A DNA stretch of 64,000 nucleotides from JACQHM01 sp964535215 (GCA_964535215.1 CAZHST010000015.1:1-64000); one strand, 5' to 3'; shown: positions 45,401-52,414, counted from the first letter of the stretch. Numbers and translations: made by a program. The notes: generated by a model from the letters alone, not told the origin.

Positions 45401-45680
45401 CAACCCGCTGGGAGCGTGCCTCGAGATCCTCCGTTTGCCCAGGGAAGTACCCTACCTCCTTCCCTAAGAAGAAGCGGAGGTCTCCTCTCAAGATCTCCGC
45501 CTCCTTCTCGGCTGAGGAGAACACGATCACCGGCCGGTTGGTGGCCTTCACCAACGCCGCCAGGATCAGAGCCTTGGAGGCCCCAAAGAGGCCGGAGAGG
45601 GTGGCCTCTCTGATCCCTGCTTTTAACTCCTTCACGAGATCGTGGATCTTTTGTTGGGTTAGCGAGGGGAAGAGACTCAT
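42447..45680 (-). CDS. mfd: Transcription-repair coupling factor
   Basis: About 1077 residues. Mfd removes RNA polymerase stalled at DNA damage and recruits UvrA. Domain order: UvrB-like N-terminal module (SLTQQKIHDLVKELKAGIRE; YFPGQTEDLEAR), CarD-like RNAP-interacting domain (EGDYVVHGEHGIGRYLG), SF2 translocase with Walker A ICGDVGYGKTEVALRAAF and DEEHRFG (DEExH), helicase motif VI region QLRGRVGRDKERAYAYL, and the TRCF C-terminal domain. ATG 45680 starts a typical N-terminus; the frame upstream of it is unrelated. rfaE2 lies directly upstream. Confidence 0.97.
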   Translation of the reverse strand: MSLFPSLTQQKIHDLVKELKAGIREATLSGLFGASKALILAALVKATNRPVIVFSSAEKEAEILRGDLRFFLGKEVGYFPGQTEDLEARSQRVGTLKGLLLGELPAVVATLAGGLAWTIPPETLASLTLSLYPQRIIPMEEVLKALQEGGYTYGSQVVNRGEYSLRGGILDFFPPSAENPVRVEFFGDEIVSLREFHAETQRSIGPLSKISLLPVLEAPLTATFFQHLPSEAILAFDEPEELRAKAETLFRRRSGEEPLPGGASWDEHLLTWEAFVERAKAFPILKLETFPRSRVEGVSFTFETKSLPPYRGRFTELTKDLQTWRREGKIVHLVARSEAQGRRLQEVLKDHEVGAALGEVSTPGGIGILTGPLSAGFLFPTLGVIYVTEAEIFGPRPPLRRPLKPKETLPFQSFEDLKEGDYVVHGEHGIGRYLGLHQLVVGGQEGDYLLLEYADQDKLYVPVDKLSLIHRYVGADGHPPALDRLGGTSWAKAKERVKASIREMAKALLELYAARQVIKGYAFSPDTPWQKEFEAAFPYEETADQLKAIEDVKRDMEQDRPMDRLICGDVGYGKTEVALRAAFKAVMDGKQVAILVPTTVLALQHFQTFSERFAPFPVTVAMLSRFTPRKEQHEVVSSLKAGTVDIVIGTHRLLQPDVKFRDLGLLIVDEEHRFGVAAKEKLKQLKKDVDVLTLTATPIPRTLHMALLGVRDISTIETPPPERLSIHTVVARYDPALIQEAIERELSRGGQVFFVHNRVEDIQAVAKTLKRIVPSARLAVAHGEMSEERLERIMYDFYQGNYDVLLCTTIIESGLDIPTANTIIINRADQLGLAQLYQLRGRVGRDKERAYAYLLIPGDEPLTEQARKRLQVMLELTELGSGFKIALRDLEIRGAGNLLGPEQHGHIRAVGFDLYCQLVASTIKELKGEPEEPGVEPTLRLPVQGYLPEAYVPDPNLRLTLYKRLAAVENQDQLHEFEKELLDRFGEPPEPARWLLWAMEIKLLAKRLKIKELDLRKGSVKIAFAEHPPIQPERIVALLTQEKGRLRYLPEEAFVYEVRGGPRERLFALRNLLLHLV

Positions 45681-45690
45681 GGGGCAAGGG

Positions 45691-46182
45691 TCATAAGAGC
45701 GGGGATGAGCGTTCGATGATTCTCCGGATGATCGCTGTGGTGGAGGAGCCCGGAACGAGGGGAAGGGCAACGACCTTCCCGCCTCTGTCCTCGACAATCT
45801 CCCTCCCCACGATCTGATCAGGGGTCCAGTCGCCCCCTTTGACGAGCACGTCGGGCCCAAGCTCGGCGATGATCCGTCCAGGATCCAGGTCGTCGAAGAT
45901 CGTGACGTAGTCCACCGCGGCCAGGGCAGCCAGGATCTCGGCCCGCTCCTCGGCGGGAAGGATCGGGCGCCCCGGACCTTTGAGGGCCGTCACGGAGGCA
46001 TCGCTGTTGAGGGCGACGATCAGGACATCCCCCAGGGCCTTCGCCATAGCGAGGGAGCGGACGTGGCCCCGGTGGAGCAGATCGAAGCATCCGTTGGTGA
46101 AGACCACGACCTTCCCGGAAGCCTGGAGGTTCTGCACGATGCTTTTGAGCTCATCGAGGGTCTTCAGCTTCTGGGCGGACAT
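45691..46182 (-). CDS. rfaE2: D-glycero-beta-D-manno-heptose 1-phosphate adenylyltransferase
   Basis: A 163-residue nucleotidyltransferase. The HxGH motif is in FTNGCFDLLHRGHVRSLAMA, and PGSSTTAIIRRI carries the C-terminal motif. It makes ADP-heptose for LPS inner core. The kinase half of HldE is absent, so this is the split form with a separate HldE1/RfaE1 elsewhere. A GGGATCAG-ACCC-CTGATCCC hairpin lies 17 bp upstream of its start. Confidence 0.92.
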   Translation of the reverse strand: MSAQKLKTLDELKSIVQNLQASGKVVVFTNGCFDLLHRGHVRSLAMAKALGDVLIVALNSDASVTALKGPGRPILPAEERAEILAALAAVDYVTIFDDLDPGRIIAELGPDVLVKGGDWTPDQIVGREIVEDRGGKVVALPLVPGSSTTAIIRRIIERSSPLL

Positions 46183-46198
46183 CGCTTCTTCACTCCCA

Positions 46199-46218
46199 GG
46201 GATCAGACCCCTGATCCC
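46199..46218. repeat. 8-bp perfect inverted repeat upstream of rfaE2
   Basis: GGGATCAG-ACCC-CTGATCCC: 8-bp arms with a 4-nt loop in the 65-bp gap between the DUF2007 gene and rfaE2 (both minus). There is no T-run on the minus strand, so an operator or RNA hairpin is more likely than a terminator. Confidence 0.55.
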
Positions 46219-46247
46219 GGTCCACAGCTCAGGCGGAGGATGCTGAG

Positions 46248-46532
46248 TCAGGATTCGTGGCCCTGAGGATGTCTTGGACGTTCATTGACGGGTCCTCCCA
46301 GGGGCCAGAGGGCTTCATCGGCAATGGCCTGCTCGATCAGGCGGAGGGCCTTTTGGGCATACGACTTTGGAACGTAGATCCAGATCTCCCCCAAAGGGCC
46401 AATTCGGATCCCCTCGTAGCCCCCCACCCGCATGGAGCGGACCTGGCAGGCAATCCCTTCCCGCTCGAGGAGCTGCCGGATCAGGTCCGCGTGCATCTCT
46501 TCGTAGGTCGCATAGATCGGCGTGTAATCCAT
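46248..46532 (-). CDS. DUF2007-domain small protein
   Basis: 94 residues of the DUF2007 type (putative signal-transducing, ferredoxin-like fold): PIYATYEEMHADLIRQLLER, EGIACQVRSMRVGGYEGI, GEIWIYVPKSYAQKALRLIE. The function is unknown. The polar C-terminal tail (RPRHPQGHES) is outside the domain. It lies in a minus-strand run with the 63-residue gene upstream and rfaE2 downstream. Confidence 0.8.
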   Translation of the reverse strand: MDYTPIYATYEEMHADLIRQLLEREGIACQVRSMRVGGYEGIRIGPLGEIWIYVPKSYAQKALRLIEQAIADEALWPLGGPVNERPRHPQGHES

Positions 46533-46541
46533 CCCACCCTG

Positions 46542-46733
46542 TTACAGCTTCAGCTCATCGAACCTTCCTTTGGCATGAGCCAGCGTCTCGAAGAAGGCTT
46601 CAAACTCGAGTCTGGTGAAGGCGATCTGGAAGAACTCGTATTGGACAACGAAGGTTTCTGTCTCGTCATCGTACCAGACGGCGTTCAGCTTTCCCGTCTT
46701 GGCCGTGCTTTGGGCAAGCTCGTGGATCGGCAT
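46542..46733 (-). CDS. Small protein of unknown function (63 aa)
   Basis: A soluble acidic/aromatic protein: KLNAVWYDDETETFVVQYEF looks like paired beta strands and FTRLEFEAFFETLAHAKGRF like a helix. GGGGGAGG is well placed before the ATG, and the gene is spaced 9 bp from DUF2007. No family is recognised. Confidence 0.62.
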   Translation of the reverse strand: MPIHELAQSTAKTGKLNAVWYDDETETFVVQYEFFQIAFTRLEFEAFFETLAHAKGRFDELKL

Positions 46734-46776
46734 GCAAGTCCTCCCCCCTTCGTCCGTTGACGAGGAAGCGGAAGGG

Positions 46777-47922
46777 CTAATGATCCTGAAAGATCCGTGA
46801 AAGCTTCTCGGTGGCCTTCAAGCCGGATCCGGTGAGGACGACCACCGTCGTCTCATCCTGTTGGATCCTCCCCTGGACAACCAGCCTCCTGAAGGCGGCT
46901 GGCGCGGTAGCTGCCGTTGGCTCCACGGAGAGCCCCTGGGCGGCCAGGTCTTTTAAGGAAGCAATGATCTCTTCCTCCTCGACCACCTCCACAGCCCCCT
47001 TTGACTCCCGAATGGCCGCCAGGAGCTCCCGTCCTCGGATGGGCTTCTGGCAGGCGATCCCCTCGGCGAGGGTTTCCTCTCCCTGGATGCCTTTGACCTC
47101 CTCATGGCCGCCGGCCCATGCGGGGTAGAGGGGACTGCACCGCTTCGCCTGGACGGCGAAGAGCCTGGGGAGCTTCGAGACCTCGCCGGCGTGGAGGAGG
47201 GAAGAGAAGGCGGCAAAAGCCCCCAGGACTTGGCTGCCGTAGCCTGTAGGGAGGATGAGATTATCAGGGGCCTGCCACCCGAGCTGCTCCCAGATCTCCA
47301 GAGCTTGGGTCTTGACCCCCTCGAGAAAGAGGGGATGCCAGTTGTGGCTGGCATAACAGGCCTCCGCGGCCGCCTTCAACGCCGCCTTTGCGGCCTCCTC
47401 CCGGGGGCCGGGGATTGGGATGACATCGGCCCCGTAGGTCCGGATCTGGACGAGCCGCTCCTTGGATGCGGAAACGGGGACGAAGATCGTACACCGGATA
47501 CCGGCCCTGGCGGCATAGGCTGCTAAAGAGGCTCCCGCATTCCCCGAGGAGTCCTCGATCACGTGGCGGACCCCTGCCTGTTTCAGGAAGGAAACCAGGA
47601 CCGAGGCCCCCCGGTCCTTGAAGGACCCTGTAGGCTGGAGAAAATCCAACTTAAAGAAGACGGGTGAGCCCCCGAACCGGGTTGGGACAAGGGGGGTGAA
47701 ACCCTCACCCAGCGTGACGATGGCCTCCCCGGCAATGGACGGGATGGCTTCCTGGTAGCGCCAGAGGGAGCAGGGACCTTGGAGGATCTTCGGTCTTGTG
47801 AACCTATACGCGGCCTGGATCGAGAAAGGGCCCCCGCAGACGGGGCAGCGCCAGAGGGTCGGGTCAAGGGGACGTCGTTCGCTGCACCGTGAGCACACCA
47901 TCGTCTCGTGAGAGGTCTCCAC
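46777..47922 (-). CDS. thrC: Threonine synthase-like PLP enzyme
   Basis: 381 residues of the fold-type II PLP family. An N-terminal zinc-ribbon-like segment (CSRCSERRPLDPTLWRCPVC) is followed by LGEGFTPLV, the PLP-Lys motif QPTGSFKDRGASVLVSF, and SSGNAGASLAAYAARAG. The glycine loop reads LPTGYGSQVLG. Threonine synthase converts O-phosphohomoserine to threonine. The pattern fits ThrC better than cysteate or cystathionine synthases, but substrate assignment from sequence alone is moderate. Confidence 0.85.
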   Translation of the reverse strand: METSHETMVCSRCSERRPLDPTLWRCPVCGGPFSIQAAYRFTRPKILQGPCSLWRYQEAIPSIAGEAIVTLGEGFTPLVPTRFGGSPVFFKLDFLQPTGSFKDRGASVLVSFLKQAGVRHVIEDSSGNAGASLAAYAARAGIRCTIFVPVSASKERLVQIRTYGADVIPIPGPREEAAKAALKAAAEACYASHNWHPLFLEGVKTQALEIWEQLGWQAPDNLILPTGYGSQVLGAFAAFSSLLHAGEVSKLPRLFAVQAKRCSPLYPAWAGGHEEVKGIQGEETLAEGIACQKPIRGRELLAAIRESKGAVEVVEEEEIIASLKDLAAQGLSVEPTAATAPAAFRRLVVQGRIQQDETTVVVLTGSGLKATEKLSRIFQDH

Positions 47923-47969
47923 GGTGTTACCTCCCAGGGGTTCTTTGGTCCGATCCCCCCTTCGGTTCC

Positions 47970-48683
47970 TCAGAGGAGGCCTGCCTCCCGCAGGCTCAGA
48001 AACTTCTTGTGGCCAACGATGAGATGATCGAGGACCTCGATCCCCATGAGCTTCCCGGCCTCGATGAGCCTCCTGGTCAGCGCCAGGTCGTCCTGGCTTG
48101 GCTCGGTATGGCCCGACGGGTGGTTGTGGACCAGGATGACGCTGGCCGCCGACAGGCCGACGGCTGGCTGGAACACCTCCCGGGGATGGACCAGGCTGGC
48201 CGTCAGCGTCCCGATGGAGATCGTTTCTTTCTTCAGGACCTTGTTCCGGGCGTCCAGGTAGAGGACGACGAAATGTTCCTTCTTGGCCGCCTGGAGGTCT
48301 TTGGTCAAGGTATAGGCATCCTGGGGTTCCCGGATAATGGTCTCCCCCTCGTCTTCCTTGGACAGGAGTCGCCGGGCCAGCTCAAAACAGGCCACCAGTT
48401 GACAGGCCTTGGCCACTCCCACCCCCTTGATCGCTTTGAGTTCATCCACGCTGAGCTTTGGGAGCGCCTTGGCACCGTGGCGCTTTAAGAGCCGCCCCGC
48501 CAGCTCTAGGACGTTCATGTCCTTGGTCCCCGAGCCCAAGAGGATAGCTAGAAGCTCCGTGTCACTCAGGGCGGCCGACCCCAGACGTTGAAGCTTCTCC
48601 CGGGGCCGGTCCACCAGGGGGAGCTCTTTCAGCGTCCTGCCCTTCATCCCTCCTCGCTCCGATGATGGCCGCTTTTTGTTCAC
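47970..48683 (-). CDS. radC: RadC/JAB-domain protein
   Basis: 237 residues: a helix-hairpin-helix N-terminus (KLSVDELKAIKGVGVAKACQ) and a JAMM metalloprotease-like domain with VHNHPSGHTEPSQDD, the zinc motif HxHPSGx4PSxxD. RadC proteins are widespread; the proposed repair role is not well established. It lies divergent from pfkA across a 159-bp gap. Confidence 0.93.
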   Translation of the reverse strand: MNKKRPSSERGGMKGRTLKELPLVDRPREKLQRLGSAALSDTELLAILLGSGTKDMNVLELAGRLLKRHGAKALPKLSVDELKAIKGVGVAKACQLVACFELARRLLSKEDEGETIIREPQDAYTLTKDLQAAKKEHFVVLYLDARNKVLKKETISIGTLTASLVHPREVFQPAVGLSAASVILVHNHPSGHTEPSQDDLALTRRLIEAGKLMGIEVLDHLIVGHKKFLSLREAGLL

Positions 48684-48748
48684 ATCAGACTACGAGATGA
48701 TCCTTTTCACCATACCACGAACCGGCCGAAAAGACAACGAGCAGGCTC

Positions 48749-48777
48749 TTGACGCCGGAGGTCATCCGGGGCATCAT
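48749..48777 (+). promoter_or_regulatory. Candidate pfkA promoter
   Basis: TTGACG (48749-48754, five of six) and, 17 bp later, CATCAT (48772-48777, four of six). Transcription would start near 48785, giving a leader of about 58 nt. Confidence 0.5.
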
Positions 48778-48842
48778 GGAAAAGTAGGCCTCTACGACCT
48801 TAAAGGGGATCACCGCCAGGCTCAAGCCGAAGGAAGGTCACC

Positions 48843-49814
48843 ATGAAACGGATTGCCGTCCTGACCAGCGGGGGCGATGCCCCGGGCATGAACGCAGCCA
48901 TCCGGGCCGTCGTCCGCACGGGCATTGATCGAGGCTGGGAGGTCTTCGGCGTCCGTCACGGCTACGCCGGCCTGATCGCCGGTATGATGGGGCCGTTGAC
49001 GGCCCGGGATGTGGGTGGCATCCTCCAGCGGGGTGGGACCATCCTGGGGAGTGCCCGGAGCCACGAGTTCTGCCAAGAGGCGGGACGACACATCGCCCTC
49101 CGCCAGCTTGCAGAGCGGGGGATCGAGGCCCTGGTCGTCATCGGGGGGGACGGGTCCCAGAGGGGGGCTTATGCCCTTGCCCAGATGGGCTTCCCGGTCA
49201 TCGGGATCGCCTCGACCATCGACAACGACCTGCCCGGTTCCGACATCACCATCGGTGTGGATACGGCCCTGAACATCGCCCTGGAGGCCATTGACCGGCT
49301 GAAGACGACGGCTTCCTCCCATCAACGGGCCTTCCTGGTCGAGGTCATGGGCCGGGATTGTGGGTATCTGGCCTTGATGGCTGGCCTCGCGGGGGGGGCC
49401 GAGGCGGTGGTCATCCCCGAGCTGGACACTGACCCCGATGCGGTAGCGGCCGAACTCCGGGCGGCCTACGAGCGGGGGAAGTCCCATGCCCTGGTTGTCG
49501 TGGCCGAGGGGGCCAAGTACAACGCTGAGAGGATGGCCGCTCATTTCCGGGAGCATCGGGATACGATTGGCTTCGAGCTTCGGGTGACGACGCTGGGTCA
49601 CGTGCAGCGAGGGGGGGCACCCGGGGCCTTTGACCGGATCCTGGCCACCCGACTGGGGGCGGGGGCGACGGAAGCCCTTGCCCGGGGTGAACAGGGGGTG
49701 CTGATTGGTCTTGTCAAGGGTGAGGTGACAGCCACCCCTCTGGCCGAGATCGTGGGGAAGAAAAAGTCCCTGGACCTCCGCCTCCTGGAACTCTCGCGGG
49801 TCCTCGCCGTGTGA
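48843..49814 (+). CDS. pfkA: 6-phosphofructokinase
   Basis: A 323-residue PFK of the bacterial A type, phosphorylating fructose-6-phosphate. Blocks are TSGGDAPGMNAAIRAVVR, GGDGSQRGAYALAQMG, the catalytic TIDNDLPGSDITIGVDTA and VEVMGRDCGYLA. GGDGS (not GGDDT) at the phosphate-donor site favours ATP over pyrophosphate. It has a candidate promoter of its own. The next gene follows after 18 bp. Confidence 0.95.
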   Translation: MKRIAVLTSGGDAPGMNAAIRAVVRTGIDRGWEVFGVRHGYAGLIAGMMGPLTARDVGGILQRGGTILGSARSHEFCQEAGRHIALRQLAERGIEALVVIGGDGSQRGAYALAQMGFPVIGIASTIDNDLPGSDITIGVDTALNIALEAIDRLKTTASSHQRAFLVEVMGRDCGYLALMAGLAGGAEAVVIPELDTDPDAVAAELRAAYERGKSHALVVVAEGAKYNAERMAAHFREHRDTIGFELRVTTLGHVQRGGAPGAFDRILATRLGAGATEALARGEQGVLIGLVKGEVTATPLAEIVGKKKSLDLRLLELSRVLAV

Positions 49815-49832
49815 CCAGAAGAAGGAGGAGGG

Positions 49833-50177
49833 ATGGCAGGGGTGCGACCATTCAGGGTCCTGACAGAGGGTGAGAGGGGATGGGGCCAGGAGAGGGTCAG
49901 GGAATGGGAGGAGCGGCTTCGCCGGATGCGGGCGGTCTCCCTCCGCCTGGAAGGGGAGACAGGAGCCCGGTACCGGCAGATCCTCAAAGACCTGGTGGTG
50001 AAGGAGCAAGAGTTCCTGACCCGGTGGGAGCAGGTCCGGAGCCGGCTCTACGTTGCCGAGGAAGAGTGGCGCGGGCTCCTGGAGGCCCTGGAGACCCTGG
50101 AGCGGACTTATGAAGAGGTCCGAGGCCAGGTGGAGCCCCTTTTCCCGTCTGAGGCCCAGGAAGGATTGGCCGCGTGA
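49833..50177 (+). CDS. Coiled-coil protein of unknown function
   Basis: 114 residues, nearly all charged helix (ERVREWEERLRRMRAVSLRL; EWRGLLEALETLERTYEEVR). AAGGAGGAGGG lies before the ATG, so translation is credible. It somewhat resembles in composition the coiled-coil protein at 12390, but I see no clear sequence relationship. It could be a FlgN/FliJ-like chaperone or a structural helper; no flagellar gene is nearby. Confidence 0.6.
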   Translation: MAGVRPFRVLTEGERGWGQERVREWEERLRRMRAVSLRLEGETGARYRQILKDLVVKEQEFLTRWEQVRSRLYVAEEEWRGLLEALETLERTYEEVRGQVEPLFPSEAQEGLAA

Positions 50178-50267
50178 AGGCTTCAAGGCTTTGGAAATTG
50201 CTTGACCCTGATGGCAGGGAGTATTACCCTTACAGCAAAAGTAAAACTGAGGGGGTGATAATCTACT

Positions 50268-50543
50268 ATGGCGATCGTTCGGGTGTCCACGAAGGGCCAG
50301 ATCGTGATCCCTCATGAGATCAGACAGAAATACCATATCCAGCAGAAGGGGTGGGTCGAGGTTGTTGATCTGGACGGGAAGATCCTGATCGTCCCACTTC
50401 CCCACGATCCGGTCCGGGCCGCCAGGGGGATGTTACGGTGGAAAGAGTCCACGCTTGAACTCATGAAAGCGATGAGGGAGGAAGAACAGGCCCTGGAGGA
50501 TGCCAAAGGGCGGGGACGGACCAGGAATGCCAAAAACACTTAA
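50268..50543 (+). CDS. AbrB/MazE-type antitoxin
   Basis: 91 residues. The swapped-hairpin DNA-binding domain reads VRVSTKGQIVIPHEIRQKYH and VEVVDLDGKILIVPLP. A helical, charged C-terminus (STLELMKAMREEEQALEDAK) would bind and block the toxin. GAGGGGGTGATAA precedes the ATG. It overlaps the PIN gene by 17 bp, so the pair is a VapBC-like module and is probably autoregulated. Confidence 0.88.
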   Translation: MAIVRVSTKGQIVIPHEIRQKYHIQQKGWVEVVDLDGKILIVPLPHDPVRAARGMLRWKESTLELMKAMREEEQALEDAKGRGRTRNAKNT

Positions 50544-50967
50544 AAGCCGGTATATCCTGGATACCCATGCGATCTTTACCTACCTTAAAGATGAACCGGG
50601 CGCAGAAGAGGTCGGAAAGCTTCTCAGGGATGGAAAGCGGGGCAGGGTTGAGCTTCTCGTCAGTTGGGTGAGCATCACGGAGGTCTTCTATCAGACCTTA
50701 AGGCGAGACGGCCTGGAAGCCGCTCATGCAGTGGCTGCGACGATTAAGCGGTGGCCGGTGAAGCTGCTCCCCATCGGCGAGAAGGAAGCGCTGGCGGCAG
50801 GTTGGTTTAAAGGCATGTTTCGTCTCTCTCTGGGTGATGCCTTTGTTCTGGGAGCGGCGAAGGTCCATAGCGCGAAAGTGATGACCGGTGATCCAGAATT
50901 TGAACCGGTGGTGCAAGCGGGGACTATCGAGGTGAAGTGGCTCCCTATGAGGGAGAAGAGTCGGTAA
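50527..50967 (+). CDS. vapC: PIN-domain ribonuclease toxin (VapC-type)
   Basis: About 146 residues. The four acidic residues of the PIN active site are visible: Asp in YILDTHAIFTYL, Glu in VSITEVFYQTL, Asp in LSLGDAFVLGAAK and Asp in VMTGDPEF. VapC toxins cut RNA, often tRNA or rRNA loops. ATG 50527 lies inside the antitoxin 3' end. Both genes look intact. Confidence 0.88.
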   Translation: MPKTLKSRYILDTHAIFTYLKDEPGAEEVGKLLRDGKRGRVELLVSWVSITEVFYQTLRRDGLEAAHAVAATIKRWPVKLLPIGEKEALAAGWFKGMFRLSLGDAFVLGAAKVHSAKVMTGDPEFEPVVQAGTIEVKWLPMREKSR

Positions 50968-50982
50968 CCTCCTCCTGGAAAT

Positions 50983-51171
50983 GTTGAACTTCATACCGAA
51001 GCTGGATGCCGGGGAGGCAGGGGTTAGGCGGGACGGGTTCGGCGCTGGCCTGGGGCAGGATGCGGGGTATGTCCTGGGGTGGTGGGGGCCGCATCCTGGC
51101 CTTGGCCTTCCTGGAATCAAGGGGTTCAGCGAGGCTTTCCAGAAGGCATTTGGGCGGCTGCCTGGTGATTT
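50983..51171 (+). repeat. 189-bp direct repeat, copy 1
   Basis: Matches 52073-52261 at 188 of 189 positions by eye; the one difference is T51159 against C52249. The offset is exactly 1,090 bp. It begins at GTTGAACTTCATACC and ends at CCTGGTGATTT. The sequence is part of a LivK-type gene remnant. The interval between the copies holds a promoter and a complete toxin-antitoxin pair. Confidence 0.95.
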
Positions 51172-51262
51172 GGTTGCCTTGGGGGATGGGGCGGGGCAGG
51201 TCCTGGGAGCGGCGGTCACGCAGGGGAGGTCGTTAGACCGGGAGAAGATCCGGGCCGCCTTT
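50983..51262 (+). pseudogene. Branched-chain amino-acid-binding protein (LivK-type) C-terminal fragment
   Basis: The translation includes GYVLGWWGPHPGLGLPGIKG, FSEAFQKAFGRLPGDLVALG and AGQVLGAAVTQGRSLDREKI, the C-terminal lobe of a periplasmic-binding-protein type 1 (Peripla_BP_6) component of an ABC amino-acid importer. The N-terminal 250 or so residues and the final segment are missing, and after REKIRAAF the frame turns to unrelated sequence. It is a truncated relic. It extends about 90 bp beyond the direct repeat, so this is the longer copy. Confidence 0.72.
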
Positions 51263-51301
51263 TGCCTTCTCACCTCGAGGGTCTCCCTCGACTTCTGTTC
51301 G

Positions 51302-51330
51302 TTGACACCTTTCTCGCCCTTTGGTAGTGT
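51302..51330 (+). promoter_or_regulatory. Sigma-70-type promoter for the AbrB/RelE module
   Basis: Perfect TTGACA (51302-51307), exactly 17 bp, then TAGTGT (51325-51330, three of six). It is 46 bp upstream of the antitoxin start. TA promoters are usually repressed by the antitoxin complex; no clear operator dyad is seen. Confidence 0.6.
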
Positions 51331-51375
51331 TGGGCATGGGATAGGCCCGTATTGCCCTAACGCGGGGAGGAGTTG

Positions 51376-51669
51376 ATGCCAAAGGTCAAGATTGGTGCGA
51401 AGCGCCAGGTAACACTCCCGAAGGACCTCATGGAGCAGTTGAAGCTTAAGCCCGGGGAGACATTGGAGGCGTACGCCACAGACGATCTGGGGATCGTCCT
51501 CGTCCCGACGAAGAAGATCCCGAAAGACCAGCGGTGGTTCTGGACAGAGGCGTGGCAGCGGCGCTACCGGGAGGCGCTAGAAGATGTGAAGGCGGGACGG
51601 CTCCTGGGTCCGTTTGAGAGCGTCGAGGCGTTCAAGGAGGAACTCCAGAAGCGCCGCTCCCGTCCATGA
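51376..51669 (+). CDS. AbrB/MazE-type antitoxin (second module)
   Basis: About 97 residues. The N-terminal swapped-hairpin domain reads VKIGAKRQVTLPKDLMEQLK and GETLEAYATDDLGIVLVPTK. A Trp/Arg-rich helical C-terminus (WTEAWQRRYREALEDVKAGR) is likely to wrap the toxin. ATG 51376 follows GGGGAGGAG; TTG 51373 is also possible. It shares ATGA with the toxin gene. Confidence 0.88.
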   Translation: MPKVKIGAKRQVTLPKDLMEQLKLKPGETLEAYATDDLGIVLVPTKKIPKDQRWFWTEAWQRRYREALEDVKAGRLLGPFESVEAFKEELQKRRSRP

Positions 51670-51932
51670 AACTCGAGTTCACCGAGCGCTTCGTTGAGGA
51701 GTACGAGGAGTTACCACAGCGCCTGCAGAAGCAGGTGGATAAGGTGCTGGGGCTTTTGCTCAACAACCCTCGCCATCCGTCCCTCCGGACGAAAAAGCTG
51801 GAAGGTATCCGTGATCCTGTGGGCCGAGACCTCTGGTCATGTCGGGTGACCAGAGGCTATCGGATCCTGTTTACGATCGTCGGGGACACCTACCTCCTCT
51901 ACCAGGTTGGGTCACACAAGCTTGTGGAATAA
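51666..51932 (+). CDS. RelE/ParE-superfamily toxin
   Basis: 88 residues with the RelE/YafQ pattern: FTERFVEEYEELPQRLQKQV, LLNNPRHPSLRTKKLEGIRD, WSCRVTRGYRILFTIVGDTY and LLYQVGSHKLVE. The basic/aromatic residues used by ribosome-dependent mRNA interferases (Arg in RVTRGYRI, His near the end) are present. It starts four bases before the antitoxin stop and appears intact. Confidence 0.88.
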   Translation: MKLEFTERFVEEYEELPQRLQKQVDKVLGLLLNNPRHPSLRTKKLEGIRDPVGRDLWSCRVTRGYRILFTIVGDTYLLYQVGSHKLVE

Positions 51933-52072
51933 ATGGTAGGCTAGGCTGAGGGGCACCCTGACAAAAGGAGCGGAAGCATGCATCGGAGGTTAGACCAGTC
52001 ATCGTCCTTGGCATCGCCCTCCCCAGACGAGCGTGTACAAAATGAGGTCCTGATCACGCACCAACTAAAGCA
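51933..52072. other. No gene seen between the toxin and repeat copy 2
   Basis: About 140 bp with lower GC than its surroundings. An ATG at 51978 opens a frame that runs into the repeat, but its first 30 codons resemble nothing I recognise. The region is probably debris from the rearrangement that produced the repeats. Confidence 0.4.
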
Positions 52073-52261
52073 GTTGAACTTCATACCGAAGCTGGATGCC
52101 GGGGAGGCAGGGGTTAGGCGGGACGGGTTCGGCGCTGGCCTGGGGCAGGATGCGGGGTATGTCCTGGGGTGGTGGGGGCCGCATCCTGGCCTTGGCCTTC
52201 CTGGAATCAAGGGGTTCAGCGAGGCTTTCCAGAAGGCATTTGGGCGGCCGCCTGGTGATTT
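52073..52261 (+). repeat. 189-bp direct repeat, copy 2 (LivK-type fragment)
   Basis: The second copy encodes the same GYVLGWWGPHPGLGLPGIKG and FSEAFQKAFGR peptide as copy 1, with a Pro for Leu change at the single differing base. It breaks off at 52261 and joins directly to a class III cyclase tail, so its right edge is a recombination or deletion junction. Confidence 0.95.
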
Positions 52262-52402
52262 CGCTGCCGTATCAACCAGCGGGCCATGAGCAAGGTGGAA
52301 CCCCTGGTCGAGGTCGAACCCCTCGGCAATCTCCAACTTAAAGGCTTTTCTCGACCGATCGGGGTGTTCAACATTCTGAGGGTGAAAGGCAGTGGGATCT
52401 GA
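52262..52402 (+). pseudogene. Class III adenylate/guanylate cyclase C-terminal tail
   Basis: The frame reads RINQRAMSKVEPLVEVEPLG and NLQLKGFSRPIGVFNILRVK before TGA 52402. This is the typical end of a class III nucleotide cyclase domain (…VEPLGELxLKGFxRPVxVFNVL). All catalytic parts are absent. It begins exactly where repeat copy 2 ends. ATG 52286 is internal and would yield 38 residues, not a functional protein. Confidence 0.75.
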
Positions 52403-52414
52403 TGAGGGACCCCT

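Noticed and set aside
50178..50267. Promoter for the VapBC-like module
   Set aside because: TTGACC at 50202 is paired only with TACCCT at 17 bp; too weak, although some promoter must exist here.
48822..50405. 527-codon minus-strand frame opposite pfkA and the coiled-coil gene
   Set aside because: Its composition mirrors the plus-strand codons, and pfkA is unambiguous on the plus strand.
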